64,000 bases of DNA from Chrysomallon squamiferum (taxonomy: Eukaryota > Mollusca > Gastropoda > Neomphalida > Peltospiridae). A program made the translations under genes and the position numbers. Under the pieces are notes generated by a model that was not told where the DNA came from, made no database searches, and saw only the letters and a list, made by a program, of their open reading frames with translations. Positions 46,915 through 61,498 of the stretch are shown here, in pieces. The stretch's first letter is position 1; each line of letters opens with the position of its first letter. The stretch is from assembly GCA_012295275.1 (NCBI GenBank), contig CM022672.1, positions 20,940,628-21,004,627 on the forward strand, given 5' to 3'.

Positions 46915-49572
46915 CAACAACAACAACAACAACAATAATAAAATCGATAATGATAATAAAATAATAATTATGTAAAAAAAATATATCTCTGAAAAATAAG
47001 TGGAATTAAACGTTCCATACTTAAATAAATTACAGTGTACTTGGAAACAAAAATGGAAACCAGATACACAAATAAAAGAAATAAATCACAATCACGACAA
47101 ACTACAATGCTAGATTTCCTGATAGCATCCACACATTTGCATCACATTTCAAGACAGCAACGCTTAAAAAAACCAAGACAAAAACGAAAAAAAAAAAAAA
47201 AAAAAAAACGTAACTAACAAAAAAAAAAAAAAAAAAAGATATATCTAATATCATAAACACTATTACGCACCGAAATAATGAGTTACACAAGAGAAGCGGT
47301 TGGGAACATGAACCTTAAATCAGAAAAAGACTCAAACGTTTTACATATCGTTCATCTAGTTACATTTCGGGTGAATTGAATATCAAGAATTCAGAAATTT
47401 TAATATATTATTCTTCTTGCTCTTTTAAATAATTGCATGTTTCTAAACTAGCAGTAGGTTCACAGATACCAAAAAAACAAAACCATTAATGCATATGTGC
47501 GTTAACTTGTCGTGACACTTTGCTAATAATAAAGTAGACGTACATTTGTGAACAAAAATACATAAATTTACACACTCTGTTTCAGACGTTAGTTCACTTG
47601 CAAAACGTAAGTTCTTGCAATAAACTAGTCCTCAAAAAAAATACGTTCATTAGCAGACACAAATAACAAAAAATATTCGCACAAAAACACATTACATTCA
47701 TGCCCACAGATAAACTTACACGTATTATCTACAGGGAGAGTAACAGTTCCTGTAAGTCAGAAATTGTCTGACTGATGTCATTATGATTAAAAGCAAATCA
47801 TTCTTATTTAACCGATGACGTGTTACACTTGGGTAAAACGAGCTTGGAACATGTGCTTTCAATAAAACACGAGTATTTCAGACGTGCACTCAAAACAACA
47901 GTTAAAATGTCACTTTTTTCAGGAAACCGTGTCAAGTGTCTCAATTTTCTAAAAGAAAGAGATTCAATCTCTCTCCTTATCTTCACAGAACATGAATGTA
48001 GATGTCTGCAAACGAGGAAATGTTAGAAATGTTCGTCTTCCAAATTACGAAGAGTCTGCCAGTAAATGAAAATAGTTTTGAAAAAAAAAGCGAAAACAGA
48101 AAAAAGAGAAAAAAAAAAAAAAAAAAAAAAAAAAAGAAAGAGAGAAGAAAAACACCTTCTGCATCATGCATGAATGTTAACGGTCAAGTCATTAAATTCC
48201 TATTAACTGATCTTGACAAAAATGTAATTATTTTGTTTTATTAGTTACTTGACTGTTACCTTTGATAACTATAAAATTTAAAAAAAAAAAAAAAAAAGTG
48301 CCTACGAGGCATGGTAGATAGCGTTGTCACTCTTTTATGACTTTATTTTTATTTTATTTTTTGTACAAAATATTTTAATAAAATAAATAATACTTTTTTT
48401 TTTTTTTTTTTCTGGTTCTGTCTGTTTTCTAAATATGGTTATCACGTCACAAATATAAAAATGGATGCCAAAATATATCACCTCGAAGTTGTTATTTTGC
48501 TGTCTTACATTATTACTGGCAAAAGTTGTTAATTAAGCAATAAATAAAATGCATTTGATAGAACAAACTACAACTGTTATGCTGCAATGCTAAATAAATT
48601 TAAGAGAAATAAATACTGATCATCTTAAGCTGTAAAATATGGTAACTTCCAACAGGTTATATTATAAGCTTTTGGAAGTTTTTCCTTTTTACTATTTAAA
48701 CTATCAGTGTTTATCTCTTAAAATTTTTGTTTTCTCTTGCAGTACTCATAAAATATGTCAGCAACTGGGAAAACATGTGAAACTCCACAAATCAGTGTTA
48801 CGGCCCAACATTTCAGTACCGTCATTCAGCAACACACGATTCGGCTATAAACCTTGAAGGCAATTGTAATTTTTTCATATAATTTATACACGTTTTCGTT
48901 TGGAACAGAACTAACTATTTACATTACTTGGAAAACATATGGCAAAAAAGCACGTAAGTTCTTTGATGAAACTGCCAGATGGGGCGTTTAAAGGCTCATA
49001 ACTCCTCTAACTTGACAGTTGGCGAGTGCATAAGTTTTGCGATGCGTTCTCTAGTTTGTTTTATAACAAAATACAAATTACTCTGGAATGCTATGCATAC
49101 GTTATCGTCAATGACAGCCGCCACGTCAACCACATCTGCTGGACCATCTGGTGGAAACTGAACCGCTGTTATTTTCTTCTATGTATATTTTTTTTTTTCT
49201 CGGCAGGCATGTAAATCTGAAAATGGCGCCCGTAAAGCGAGGTTTAAAGTGAAAAGTTAGACTGGTATCTGCGCGATCGTTCTCCGCACCATTGAACTGA
49301 AGTAATAAGAATGTTATTGCAGTTGGCATCTTCATACAGTTTCCACCGCTTCTGTCAGTCTGTCAGTCCGTCACCTATCACGACAGTGCTGGAAATATTT
49401 ACAGCTGACATATTATCAACACAGTACGTGTGTGCTGTTTTAAATTAATATTAAATTTTGTTCTAAAATAAATAAAATTAAAAATGAGTTGTTAATAAAA
49501 AAATAAATAAATATAAGTGGAATAAAAAATTAATAAATTAAATTCAAGGAATCACATATCTGTGTGAGAGCG

Positions 49573-49577
<5 letters not shown>

Positions 49578-49623
<46 letters not shown>
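49578..49623 (+). repeat. (GT)n microsatellite
   Basis: About 22 GT units ending in GCGCGC. Confidence 0.95.
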
Positions 49624-49627
<4 letters not shown>

Positions 49628-50527
49628 TGAATATTAATTAGTGAAACGACCAATAAATTATAGTGGTGTTAGCTAGGTACAGAAATATATCAAATAAGAT
49701 CTTCTTCCAACTGATGGTTCATTGAACTTCACGCACACACATTTATCTATAAATCGAAAGGTGCAATTACGAATGAAACAAAATACAGAAGAAAAACTAA
49801 ATAAAATAAACTAACAGGAAAAACGCGATACATTTTCAGTAATTTAAACAAGTATATCATTTTAATATACTCCATACAATTTGTCAAAATAAAACAAATA
49901 CAAAATCTGTTGTTTTTTTGGATAATATCTTTCTCAGTGAAAAATATCCAGCAATAAGAAATATATAATAAATAATTTCCCAATGTTTTTTCTACGGTGT
50001 CTTTGTATTTCTCTGATGAGAAATAAAAAGTTTTAATTGAAAAAGTGAAATACATTACCGTGGAAAGGTGAAAACTAATAAACGTCGCCTTTTAGAACTC
50101 TATCATTTATATGTGTGATAAATAAAACAAAAGATGTACGGAATGAAACAAATGAAAATTTTGGTTTTGTTAACGAACAAAAATATACGTTTGACGTGAA
50201 GTGTTATGAAGACACCATTAAGTGCCGCTGTGACTCTTGAAAAGTACATTAACAGAAATTAAAAATATATAAAATATAAAACAAACCTGATAGAAAAGTT
50301 GTCCACGTCTGTTACACCATTTTCAAAAGAGTCAACTAAAAGTTCCCGCTCTTAAAGCCTATAACAGTGTGCGTACGACTCTCAGATCACGTGACTCGTT
50401 TTATCACATTGCCACATGTACTTCCTCGACGCCTGGTACATCAAAGGTATGGAGTTTAATTTCCGAGCCGCAAATATGCCGCTGGAGACGAAAATATGAT
50501 ATTTGTAAATAAATATTAATACAAATG

Positions 50528-50575
<48 letters not shown>

Positions 50576-50753
50576 GGCAAAAAATATAATTGAAAGGAAA
50601 AGTCACTGTGTATGGGTTACGCACAATTTAAAATGATTTAATTGTAACAGACTTTTTTATTTTTATTTTTATTCTTTTATTTTTTTTTAAATATGGCTGT
50701 TGATAATAAATAAATAAATAAATAAATAAATAAACCAAATTTAATATACATAT

Positions 50754-50785
<32 letters not shown>

Positions 50786-50877
50786 GTATTGGTATATTAT
50801 AATAACGCGCTTAAACAAAATAGTTAATCTACACGGTTTTATTTTCTTGATTTTATACAAAATATTTAATTTTATTG

Positions 50878-50916
<39 letters not shown>

Positions 50917-51279
50917 TATTAACATCTATATGTATTATTTTACAGTGAACAAAATAAATGCGCCATTTTGAAACATATCCGGAGTGACTGTCAGTATCTA
51001 TTTATTTTGGACACAACTTCGGCTGTCTCCGCCTCTCTCAGTCGATTTTGTTACTAGGCTAGCCCCATCTATAGCAGCTACACAAACACAGGCGATGAAA
51101 AACCGTGTACAAGTTTTCCGTCAAACCTTGACAAACACGTTGACAGCACTTAAATAGTGAAAGGGCGAAACGAATTTACACTGCGATGCGAAAACATCTC
51201 CAGTTTCACTTCCGAGATTTTTAATTATGCATGTGGCACATTAACATTCTGACTAAAACACCGATTACGTAAAAGTACA

Positions 51280-51312
<33 letters not shown>

Positions 51313-52381
51313 GGAAAGGGAAATTTAATTAATTTTTTTTTTTTTTTTTGTAAAGACCAAAGGCAACAAATCATTTGTAAACACAATGAAGCACTTTAGC
51401 AGTTCTTTTATTTAATAAATAAATAAATTAATTAAATTAAATTAAATAAAAATTAGTGCAGCTTCTTTTCGATTTATTTATTTATTTTTTTTATTTATTT
51501 GTTATATGTATATAAAAACAGTTATTAATATTTAATTATTTATTACATTCGTAATTTCCTAAATTTATTTAGTCATCTGGTTTACTGCTCTCACTTCATA
51601 ACAAACTGATGATCAAGTTATATTTAGACTGTAGCAGTACTTACACTTATTTAAAGTGCTTTTGGGGATTTTTACCCTTTATTATTTTGTTTTCTGTTTT
51701 CTTTTATATATATATAGACAGTACTCTTTCAAAAGCTATGCTCTGGTCATACTGAACACAATAACAACAAACAACATCATTATTTTAAAAGTTTTCTTTA
51801 TTTTTTTGTTTTCTCTCTTCTTTTATTATTACTAAAAGGCTTTTGAAGCCTGCAAAATAAAATTAAAATAAAAGCAAACAACCTTGTCTAACATCACAAC
51901 AGTCATTAAAAAGTTTATATTGTGATAAAAGTATTTTAAAAATATATTTTGTATCAAAATCAATGTCAAGTTTTTTGGAAAAAAGAAAAGAAAAGAATAA
52001 TAATAGTAATAAACCATATTTCATTTCATCTAAAAAAAATGATCCATATGTAAATAGTTTAGAAAAACTGTAAAGATCAGTATAAAAAAAGTTAAGTTTT
52101 GCATAGGCCATGGTGTACAACATACAAGAAGCAATTTCATAAAACAGATCATTTTTATTTTAAAAAAAACAACAATTCTAGATGACTGAATACTAACAAT
52201 TTAAATTTTTGCTTTGAAAAAACACATTTGTAAAGAAAATTTAACCATTTCCCCACCAAAAAAAAATAATAATTTGATTTTAAAGCTAAATACATTTGTA
52301 ATAGGCATTTAAAGAATAAAGAAATAAATATATTCTTGTTTATCTTTATCTTTTTTTAGTTTTAAATTGTGTGTGTGTGTG

Positions 52382-52427
<46 letters not shown>

Positions 52428-53200
52428 GTTTCTGTTTATAAAGCTTAAGTGTACTGTTTAGGCCAAGACATCATTGTAGCTATTTGTGTATAATTATAAA
52501 TAATTGCTTTGTGTATTAAAAATTGTTTGATAAAATAATGTTTTTTTTTTTATGAAGGCTTTAAGCATCACCACCACCCCAATTTTACATTTTGAAGCTA
52601 TATGCAGTTTGATTTTTCTGACAGCCTTATATCATTTTTAAAACAAAAAAGTACTGAATTCAGTTTATTCAGACCAAAAATATTGATAGTAAAATTCTAA
52701 AGGTGTATCACTATATGAATATATATTGTTAAAGCTGTGAATGAAGCTAATGAAAAATAATTTCTTTTATTCACATAACTAGAATAAACTATAAAATATT
52801 TTCCATATTCAGCCTTTAATACAATTAATTAGATGTACATATAATATCAAAACTCTTTTATCTCATTTTTAATTAATTTGCATCTTTAAAAACATTAATA
52901 ATGTTTTATTATCTAAGTATCTTTTCTGGATTTGTCCAATATAAACATGTTCTGTGAACAAAAACACTTGATTCTAAAAATATGGGAACAATGAAGCTTG
53001 CAGCAAACAAGGATATATTTTACAAAATAATCATAAAAAAGTGTAAAATAAAAAAAATGGGTTTTTAGAACTGAACATGCTTTCCGTCTGTTGCATAACT
53101 ATCACAATATTAATTATTTCAAACATAAAAACTTGATAATGTTATAAAACAGTTACATGATCTAAATCCTGAAAAATTATGCTGTTATTGAATAATAAAA

Positions 53201-53252
<52 letters not shown>

Positions 53253-56200
53253 GTTTTATATCCTGCAAGACAATATTTCTTTAAAATAAAAAGACAGTTT
53301 ACCAAGTCTAGGTGAAAATGTTTAAATTTTGAAATCAATAATTAGATAAGTAAAATTATTTTTTCTTTCAAAAACAACAAATACTGAAAAGATGAAATCA
53401 TCCAGCAGATATATATCTGCTTAAATATTTGGTCACTGCTAAGTGAAAATGACACAATTATGCTAACATGGGACTAATTTATGATAAATGACACAGTTCA
53501 AGTCAACAATGTACAAAAGAAGAAAACAGTATTCTGGACCAGCCGCTTGTATGACCAACATAATTCACATCAGAGACAAAGATATTGTCAAAGATGACAA
53601 CACCCAGATAACTATCAATAAACTAATTTATTAACTTATCAGGATTTGGTAGATAAATTTCTAAGGGTTCACACTGTCACAAACTAGACAAGTGTAGTAT
53701 AATGAAGACAAAATCTTAAACGACATAAAACTAAATTTACCAATGAAAATATTCGATGTTTATGAGCACTATGTAACAATAAACACATGAAATTTGAATA
53801 TTCTGTTTCCAAACAATAAAACAGAAATTGTAGCTTACATTTAGCTGAATCATTCACACAAAAATGTAGCCTTCAAAGATAAAACTACTGGTTTTTATTA
53901 TTCATAGGTGCAATTAAATATTACTACATAGATATTCGTTGCAGACATTATCTTGCTTAAAGTATTAAAATGTTCAATAAAAACTAAAGTGTAAGACCTG
54001 TTTAAACAAATATTTATACAACAGTTAATAGAGTTATTAGCAAGTGGTTTGGAAAGCACAACTGATATTTCCCTATAAAACTAACAGATTCTCAAAATAT
54101 TATTTCATATCCTTCTGTTGCTAAATGAATTTTAAACATGAAAAAGATGTTACTACATGTCCAATCAATGAAAAAATAAATACATTTTTTCAAAGACAAT
54201 GGAAGACAAATTTGAATCTGTTTGTCACATTTCAAAGTTTGTGAATTTCTATATTGTTATCTGCAGCAAACATCCCCTCTCAGCAGTCTGTTGACATATT
54301 CAGGAAAGTGCACTACAAAACCACTTTATGACTTATGAATAGACTTTAATTTACCATAACAATGGCATAACTAGGAGACATTGGTGTAGCTATAAGGGGA
54401 GCAAGAGAGCAACAGTTTTGTTTTTTGACCTTTAGTTCACTTGTGCAATAAATATTTCTTACTTCTTCTTCTTATTATTATTATTATTGCAAGGTCTGGC
54501 GAGTATTTTCTGGGACTCATTACTTTATTCAACAAATATCCAGTGGTGGGTTTAGACTGCCTGGTTTATCTCTGCCTTCCACTGAAAGAGAATCAGCAAC
54601 GAATATGGATCATAATAAGTAATAGATACTACAAGAATAAAGCCTAGAGTAAAGAGTCTGCTGCTTCATACATTCTCATATTGCTTTGTTTTGTTTTCAT
54701 TTTATGCTGTTTTGTTATATTTTGAAATGTATGAGCTTACTTTAAGACTTCTTTTTTTAAAAAAAAAAAAAAATTATGATTTTATATTAAATACAAAACA
54801 AGAATATGTAATCAATTTAATACTATCTGTTAAGAGTCATGGCATTTTTTTTCAAAAATATTTTTGCTCCCACTAAATACAGAAGCTGGCTGTATTCCTA
54901 CTAGAAGATTAAAAAATGAGCACCCTACCAACAGACAAAGATTTTGCCCCACAAAGTAGTGTTTTGAAAAAGATGAAAAAGTGAATTTGTATGTGGATGT
55001 GTAAAAATGCATTCATACATGGTTACAAAAATATCCCTTTAAAACTGCAGAGGTATGAAGAATGTAAATTGTTATAATAAAAGTAGGCCTAATTACTAAA
55101 TTAGATACAATTTTTAGACTATTTTTTGTGTTGTTTTAAGTTAACTGGTGATGGAAAATCACTGAAGCAGGTCACCTAATAAAATTTACAAACTATATTT
55201 AACATTCAGATTAAAATAAAAAGTAACGAAAAAGTATTTCTGAACCTCTAAATTTAAACCTAACAGCTATGGAAAAAATAAATACAAATGCATAAGCATT
55301 CACACAAAATCCATTCAGTTCAACAGTCTAACATTACCAAAGAAGAATAAAAAAGAATAAACCCCAGAACAACCACAAACTATTTTGAAATACATTCCGT
55401 ATACTGAAAAAAAAAAAAGACAAAAAAAGACAAAAAGACAAAAAGACAAAAAGACAAGTAACAATCTCCTTATCCAAACTCTGTATGTTTAATATCTAAA
55501 AAAAAAAAAATAATAATGGCTATGATTATGAAGTCATTTGTTCGATTACTTCTATTTTATGCTTTTATAAAGAGCATTTAGAAAAGGGCATTTGCTTTGT
55601 AATTTCTAAAAACCCAACACACACATATTGATTAAAATTAGATCTTGTGATATCTCAGATCATTAAAGAAAATATAAATGCAACTTAACTGTTTATAAAA
55701 CTTTAAAGTAGTAATTCCAAATTTAGGCTGTATCAGTCTTTACAATGGTAAGTCTGCAATATCAAGGTCAATTAATTAAAGTCACATTTGTATTAATATA
55801 CTGTCTTTCTTACAGAGCTGTAGAAACTGCTCTTCTGATCAATGGTGTTTATAGGAGAGACTAATAAGCAGAAAGAATTTGTTTACTAAGTCACCCTGTA
55901 TGCTGAGAAATACTACTTTAAAAAAATGCTTTGGATATAAAATTATCATTAAACTATTATTAATATTAATATTGCACATAACATCATCCACACATACATT
56001 AATTAACTCATTTTTCTTTCAGTAACTACAGTACAAAATACATATATAAAGCTAAAAATGTTTTAAAGTTTGAAATAAAATCAAAATGCACACACAAACA
56101 CAAAATAGCTGCTAAGTTAAGTACAATGCTAATATAATTATATCAATGAAAAAAAAAATAATAATAATAATAAAAGTATAAATAATAAATAAGTAAATAA

Positions 56201-56258
56201 AATAGATGTAAAAACTAAAACAGTTGCAATTCTAGCAGCAAACTGAGCAATGCCTACA

Positions 56259-56264
56259 TTTATT
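56259..56264 (-). terminator. Candidate poly(A) signal of the small membrane-protein gene
   Basis: AATAAA on the minus strand about 920 bases after the stop codon. The 3' UTR may run further, since the AT-rich DNA down to about 51,800 has few microsatellites and no other gene. Confidence 0.3.
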
Positions 56265-57184
56265 TGCATTCATAAAAAAATCTTTGGTAACAAAATCTTA
56301 GACGAAACCTGAAATATTTAAATTCATCTTTGGTTGATTGAAAATAAGACCCAGTGATATATAAACTAAAAAAACATAATAATAAAAAAAAGAGAAAAAA
56401 AAAAGAAAGTAATTCACTGTGTGGTTTGGATGGGTCGAAAAGGGGTTCCTGATAACCCCTATTTTTGCGTATAAAATCATAAAATCTAGCTATATTTGTT
56501 ATCAATCAACACAAAAACAACGAAACTAATACTATTACATATCAGTCAGATCTATGAAGTAATGTTTTGTGTGATATACTGTACACGTTATTTTATCATT
56601 ACACATGTATACATAAATACAGCACAAAAATAATTATTGCTTTTAGAATAGTTAACTGAGATGATGTTGTACATGTATTACAGACAGAATGAGCCAGAAA
56701 TGCACCAATTAAAACTATAAACACTAAATTATGTGTGAAAAATATACATTCAGCAGTTTTATCATTAACATGTTTTATAACAGTTATAAGGTTTAAAATA
56801 TGGTTTAATATTTACATTTGAGTTTGCACTGTATTTGTCAAAGTATTTTAACAGTTTTTATGCATAACCATTCAGCATACACATGCAAATTTTATCTGTG
56901 ATTGTAATTCAAAATTAACATCCATCAACACTCTAATTCTGTTCATTATAAGAAATGATAATAATATTAAAATCCCACACAAAATGACACTCTAAACCGA
57001 ATTAAATAAAGTCTGAGTTCATTACACATACAAAGCTTTACCTCGAACTTGCCATTCATTTACAAAGTTACCATTTATAAATATGTTGAAATGGGACTAC
57101 AGAAATACCTTAATTAGACAGAACACTGAGGTTACAGGTGAGAAATAAATATACCAATAATTATAACACAAATAAACATCTTAT

Positions 57185-57556
57185 CTACATCGGTGGTGCT
57201 GTTGCTTGTTGTCGTGACTCAGTTTGTTCGTTCTGTTGCATTACTTCAGCTTGGGGTATACAGTAGCCCTGTCTTCCCATGGTTCCTTGTCCCTGCTGGA
57301 CTGTGGTCATCTGAGGGGTGTGGTGCGGTTCAGCTGTCCCTTGGTCTGGAGCTCCAAATACTGCCAGGGTGACTGGTTTCTCGCATGGGGGCACAGGATA
57401 AATGTTGGGTGGAGGAGACATATTGTGTACTGGCTGAGGAAGCATATACCCTGGATAGATTGGGTGGGGCATTGGTTGGTTCAGCTGATGCCCCGGGTAT
57501 GATGGATGTACTGGATGCTGCTGCTGCTGTTGTTGATGGTAAAGTGAAACCTGACC

Positions 57557-57589
<33 letters not shown>

Positions 57590-60500
57590 CTTTAAACTAA
57601 CATTTATCTTCACTGTTTCCTATAGGTTCTGTTTAAAAACCAAAAAGTTATAATAAACATATCTTTAATTTAAAAAACTATTTTTTTAAACCTTTACAGT
57701 TTACTAATAGTAATAATATTTAACTATTTAACTATATCAATAACTTCCAAATACAGTGGTACCTTGATTTATGAGTTTAATTTGTTCCGTGACTGAACTC
57801 ATAACTCAATTAATTGAAATACCAATGATCTATTCCAGCCCCCAAAAATCCACCCCATTTTTTTTGTAACCTATTTTTAAAAAAGAAAAATGAACTTATA
57901 AAATGACAAATATTGTATAAAAAAACAAAATAAAAGAGAATGTAAAGAAATAAATTGGTTTTGTAAAGTGTGTTTATCTTGGAGATAGACAAATTATTTT
58001 CACGCCTTAGGCTGGAGTTACAGCCTTTAGCAAATCCTTCTGCTTCAGTATGGTACATATTGTAGAAGTACTATGCTCGTACTGTGTAGCCAAGTCGACT
58101 ACACACCTCGCCCACATTTTTCTATGATTTCATGCTTTAATTCAATGGACATCATCTGTTTCTTCTTCTCAGCACAGTCCTTTGCACTCACTTTCTTAGG
58201 ATCCATGGTCCAAAAAAAGAAATTTGCCAAAACACTGGACAGAACATGTGCACAGCACACCACAACACAATAGAGATGCCTCCACAGTGAGGAAACCATG
58301 TGAAGTAAATGAATCAGATGTGGGATGCTGAGTGAATTTTGTGTTGTTCATTGCACCAACTAGTGGCTGCGTATCTGAAGTTCATTCATAACTCGAACTT
58401 TGGCTTGGAACTCAAAGCAAAAAATCGACCAAGCAACTGCTCATAACTCAGAAAACTTGTAAGTTGGAGCATTCATAAGTCAAACTACCACTGTATATCA
58501 GAATATTAACAATAAATTTAATAATAATAATAATAATAATAATGATGCCTAGATGACAAGTAAATTAATATAGCAGTAATAAATAAAAAAATCAAATACA
58601 TATAATTTCATTGTGTACCTGCATGAGTGGGACCAGTTTGATTGTGAATAGTTGTTGTCTGGGTTGGTTGTGATTCTGTTGTAGTAGTAGTTGTTGCTGT
58701 CATTGGATATGATGCTTCCTCATTAGCTGCTTCTGACATGGCTGCTCTGGTGTAGAGAGCACCCTGGGAGTCAGGAGGCTGTTTCTTGCGACACACACAA
58801 CATATAATGGTTATCAAAATGGCTGCCCCAACAAAGGCCATGGTAAGTCCGACAATGAGGACCACAGATGGTCCAGTGTCCTCCTCTCTTGGATCATAAA
58901 CTAGAAATTAAAAACATAAAACTGAAATGGTTCAAAGAAATAAGATTGCAATGTCAATTTTTAAATATGTATATACACACACACACGTCAAATTATTTTT
59001 GCATCATTTACACCCAGTTCTGATCTTTTACATAAATACAATATTTATATCATATATGCCAAATCAGAAAGTTATATTTAAAAGTTATCTTTGATTTGCT
59101 ATTGGTACTGGAAATTTAATATTAAAAAATGTGTAGTAAATTTAGTACAATAAAATAAAAAATAAAATAAAAAGCCATGATGCATTTTCATGTATGTATT
59201 TCTCATTAAGAATTTAATTAGGATATTTTACTATTAAATACTGATACTGTTTAAGTTCCATTTTCAGGTGTACTGACATTATAATAATAAACTTGTATCA
59301 GGAAATGCCATGTTATAAACAGTGTATATTACTATGTAAACTAATATTACACATAGGATATTTATGTTGAGAACAAATTCTAAAAACTGTATTATAATTT
59401 TATGTTTCACTTGCCAGAACCAAACTATGAAATTTGTATTACAAAATACTAAGACTGACATCATAATCCTATTTAATTATATGTTGCTAATACTAACGGT
59501 AAAATAGAACATCTGTATCACATAATTATAATAGTAATAACATTAAAGTAATAAAACTTGTATTACAAAATATTAATATGTTATAAATTGTAACACACTG
59601 TGTTATTATGGATATCTGTATTATAAAATAATGATATCAAGTTGAAGTATTGTTTAATATTTTCACTGCATTATACAGGTTCTGGAGTGAGTATAACCTA
59701 TTATAACAATGGCTATTTGTTTTCATTGTATGTGATTGTGTCATCTTAACAGAAAAAGAGTTCTGCATGAACAATGTTGTATTTATAGGATAATAATAAT
59801 AATAAGAAGAAACATAAACTCTGCTATCAAATATATTTGCTAAAAATGTCACATGTATATCATTATTACAGTATTAGTGATCAAGGGTGACACTGAGAAT
59901 CACCTTGTTTAACCCTAAGAATGTATGTAAACACACACACACACACACACACACGAACAAACTTAATGATAAACAAGGAAACTCTCTTTAGATAGATCAT
60001 CTACATGCACTGTATTTTTTAAAACTGTAGTTAATTTTCAAATCAATTAGTAACTCCAACATGAATATTACTCTCAATATCTCAGTAACAAATTCAGTGC
60101 ATTTGCAAATGAAAACACACAATATATGCCAAACTGTATCAATTTTATTTAATATATTTATATTTTTAAATAAAGCAAAATCACCTGCCATATTTCAAGT
60201 GTTATATTGAGACTAGTTAGAGATTTGTGAAAATATATGAAAAATAAATATTTATTATTAACTCACAAATTCTCCTGGCATTTATTTTAACTAACTGCTA
60301 AGACCTCTGCATAAAATGTGTTTTTTTTTTTAAATTGTTCATGCTTCAAACTCCTTGATTAAGTTATTACAACTGCTATTAGAAAATGACCCTCAAACAG
60401 GACAAGATGAAGATGCATATTACAGATGGACTAAAAAAAAAAATCACTGCATTTTAAAGAGTATCTGGTTTAAAATTAAATACAGCTTAAAAATAATATT

Positions 60501-60937
60501 TAACTGAGAAAATATTGTACAGTACACTTAGAATGAGGCAAAAATACACTTGTCAAAAAATGAAATAAATAAATAAAAAAAAAATAAATAAATAAAATCC
60601 CCAGTAATATTTTGTGAAAAAAAAAAAATGTATTTGTTATTTTATTAACTTCACAAATTTCCACAATCCTGTTACAAAATATTTGAAACGCACAAATTTA
60701 CCCTAAATATTTTATTGAAACCTTTTACAGCTCTTTTTTTTTTCTTTCCGATACTATTTTATAATATTTAAATTTAATACTCATTATTCTGAAAATAATT
60801 AGCTACTAATTTATTATTTAATCAATTACTTACTGTTATCTGTAAATTAGTTACGTTACAAAAACTACTTAAAACCGTTATTACTACTTACATGAGTCAT
60901 CCCAGTACTTAGCTGTTGTGGAATAGTCAAAAGACAT
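57185..60937 (-). CDS. Small single-pass membrane protein with Pro/Gln/Tyr-rich tail
   Basis: Three exons: 60892-60937, 58619-58900, 57185-57555, joined in phase 1 each time; 232 aa. The proposed ATG (60937) follows an in-frame TAA, with A at -3. The first ~27 residues are acidic (MSFDYSTTAKYWDDSFYDPR then EED), followed by one hydrophobic span at ~28-50 ending CCVC and then RKK, so the tail should be cytoplasmic and there is no cleaved signal. The tail has a Thr run, a six-Gln run near YHQQQQQQHP, repeated YPG motifs and Pro-Tyr-rich segments, ending ATAPPM. The overall plan (short ectodomain, TM, Pro/Tyr-rich tail) resembles adaptor proteins such as Shisa, CYYR1 or WBP1, but the Cys-rich ectodomain of those families is not visible. 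Exons 2 and 3 are solid; the short first exon is less certain and may have an upstream coding partner. Confidence 0.7.
57754..58493 (-). mobile_element. Tigger/pogo-like DNA transposon, internally deleted
   Basis: Inverted termini begin CAGTGGTACCTTGATTTATG on the left and CAGTGGTAGTTTGACTTATG on the right (reverse complement), each flanked by TA, the target-site duplication of the Tc1/mariner superfamily. On the minus strand, from 58206, a short frame starts MDPKKVSAKD and includes MMSIELKHEIIEKCGRGV, the N-terminal helix-turn-helix (CENP-B-type) of Tigger transposases. After a stop at 58099 the homology continues in another frame (VVDLATQYEHSTSTICTILK) and then fades. The DDE catalytic part is absent. 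The element lies in the intron between exons 2 and 3 of the small membrane-protein gene. Confidence 0.9.
58015..58206 (-). pseudogene. Tigger-like transposase remnant, DNA-binding domain only
   Basis: About 60 codons of the CENP-B/Tigger DNA-binding domain, broken by a few missing bases after CGRGV (about 58103). The remaining ~500 residues of a full transposase, including the catalytic acids, are missing, so it cannot be active. Confidence 0.85.
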
Positions 60938-61059
60938 ACTCCATGCAGATACAAAAGTAAAGTCTTATTTCAAATTTCACAAAAACATTTGGTTTTCTAA
61001 TTAAGTTGCGATAAATGTCAAAAATATTTAGGTCATATTAGCAAGACATTTCCAATGAA

Positions 61060-61330
61060 ACAATGAAATTTTCATGAGCTGTAGCTTCAGGCCGATGTTG
61101 TCATGATACGGTGTTTAACACAAAGCGCTAATAATTAATTACTGAGCCATAAAAAACAAAAACATGAACGTCTTGCCGGTCTTTGTCCTGCTTCCCTTCG
61201 TTTTTTGACAAGAAAACGGAAGTTATGAAGAGTTATGGAACGTGACAGTTTCCCGGTGAGAAATTGAATTCTGGGAAACTGTACATTAGCTGTTCGAAAT
61301 TAGGACACGCTAGCGAGTATCTGTGCGCAA
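61060..61330 (-). promoter_or_regulatory. Probable 5' UTR/promoter region of the small membrane-protein gene
   Basis: A stretch upstream of the proposed start with more C, G and CpG than its surroundings and no microsatellite. No TATA box is convincing. This is inferred from position and composition only. Confidence 0.3.
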
Positions 61331-61333
61331 GGC

Positions 61334-61369
<36 letters not shown>

Positions 61370-61463
61370 TGCTTTCTTTCTTTCTTATATTTTGTTTCTT
61401 GTTTTTTTTTTTTTCATAATATTTCATACATGCATAAATACATACTATATTTTAATAATAATA

Positions 61464-61467
61464 ATAA

Positions 61468-61498
<31 letters not shown>

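Larger units (their letters stand above)
43690..57180. other. Long stretch without a recognised gene
   Basis: The part to about 45,300 should include the GPCR 5' region; CpG-containing patches occur at 44200-44350, 45100-45250, 48950-49380 and 50990-51250. Arrays of GA (46046-46123), ATTT (46399-46436), ATG/AAT/AAC (46849-46935), GT (49578-49623; 52368-52423) and AAT (53200-53250) are scattered through it. From about 51,800 to 57,180 it looks like 3' UTR or intron DNA. None of its short ORFs has protein-like composition or splice context. Confidence 0.5.

Noticed and set aside
49126-49335. Possible minus-strand gene start in a CpG-containing patch
   Set aside because: The frame runs into poly-Lys from an A run; the patch is better described as possible promoter DNA.
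54361-54610. Possible dispersed element (GGCATAACTAGG..., CAGTGGTGGGTTTAGACTGC)
   Set aside because: It has a repeat-like feel and resembles part of 19870-19990 in wording, but I could not define ends, duplications or a clear second copy.
57224-57502. 92-codon plus-strand ORF rich in Trp, Gly and Ser
   Set aside because: Shadow of the last exon of the small membrane-protein gene.
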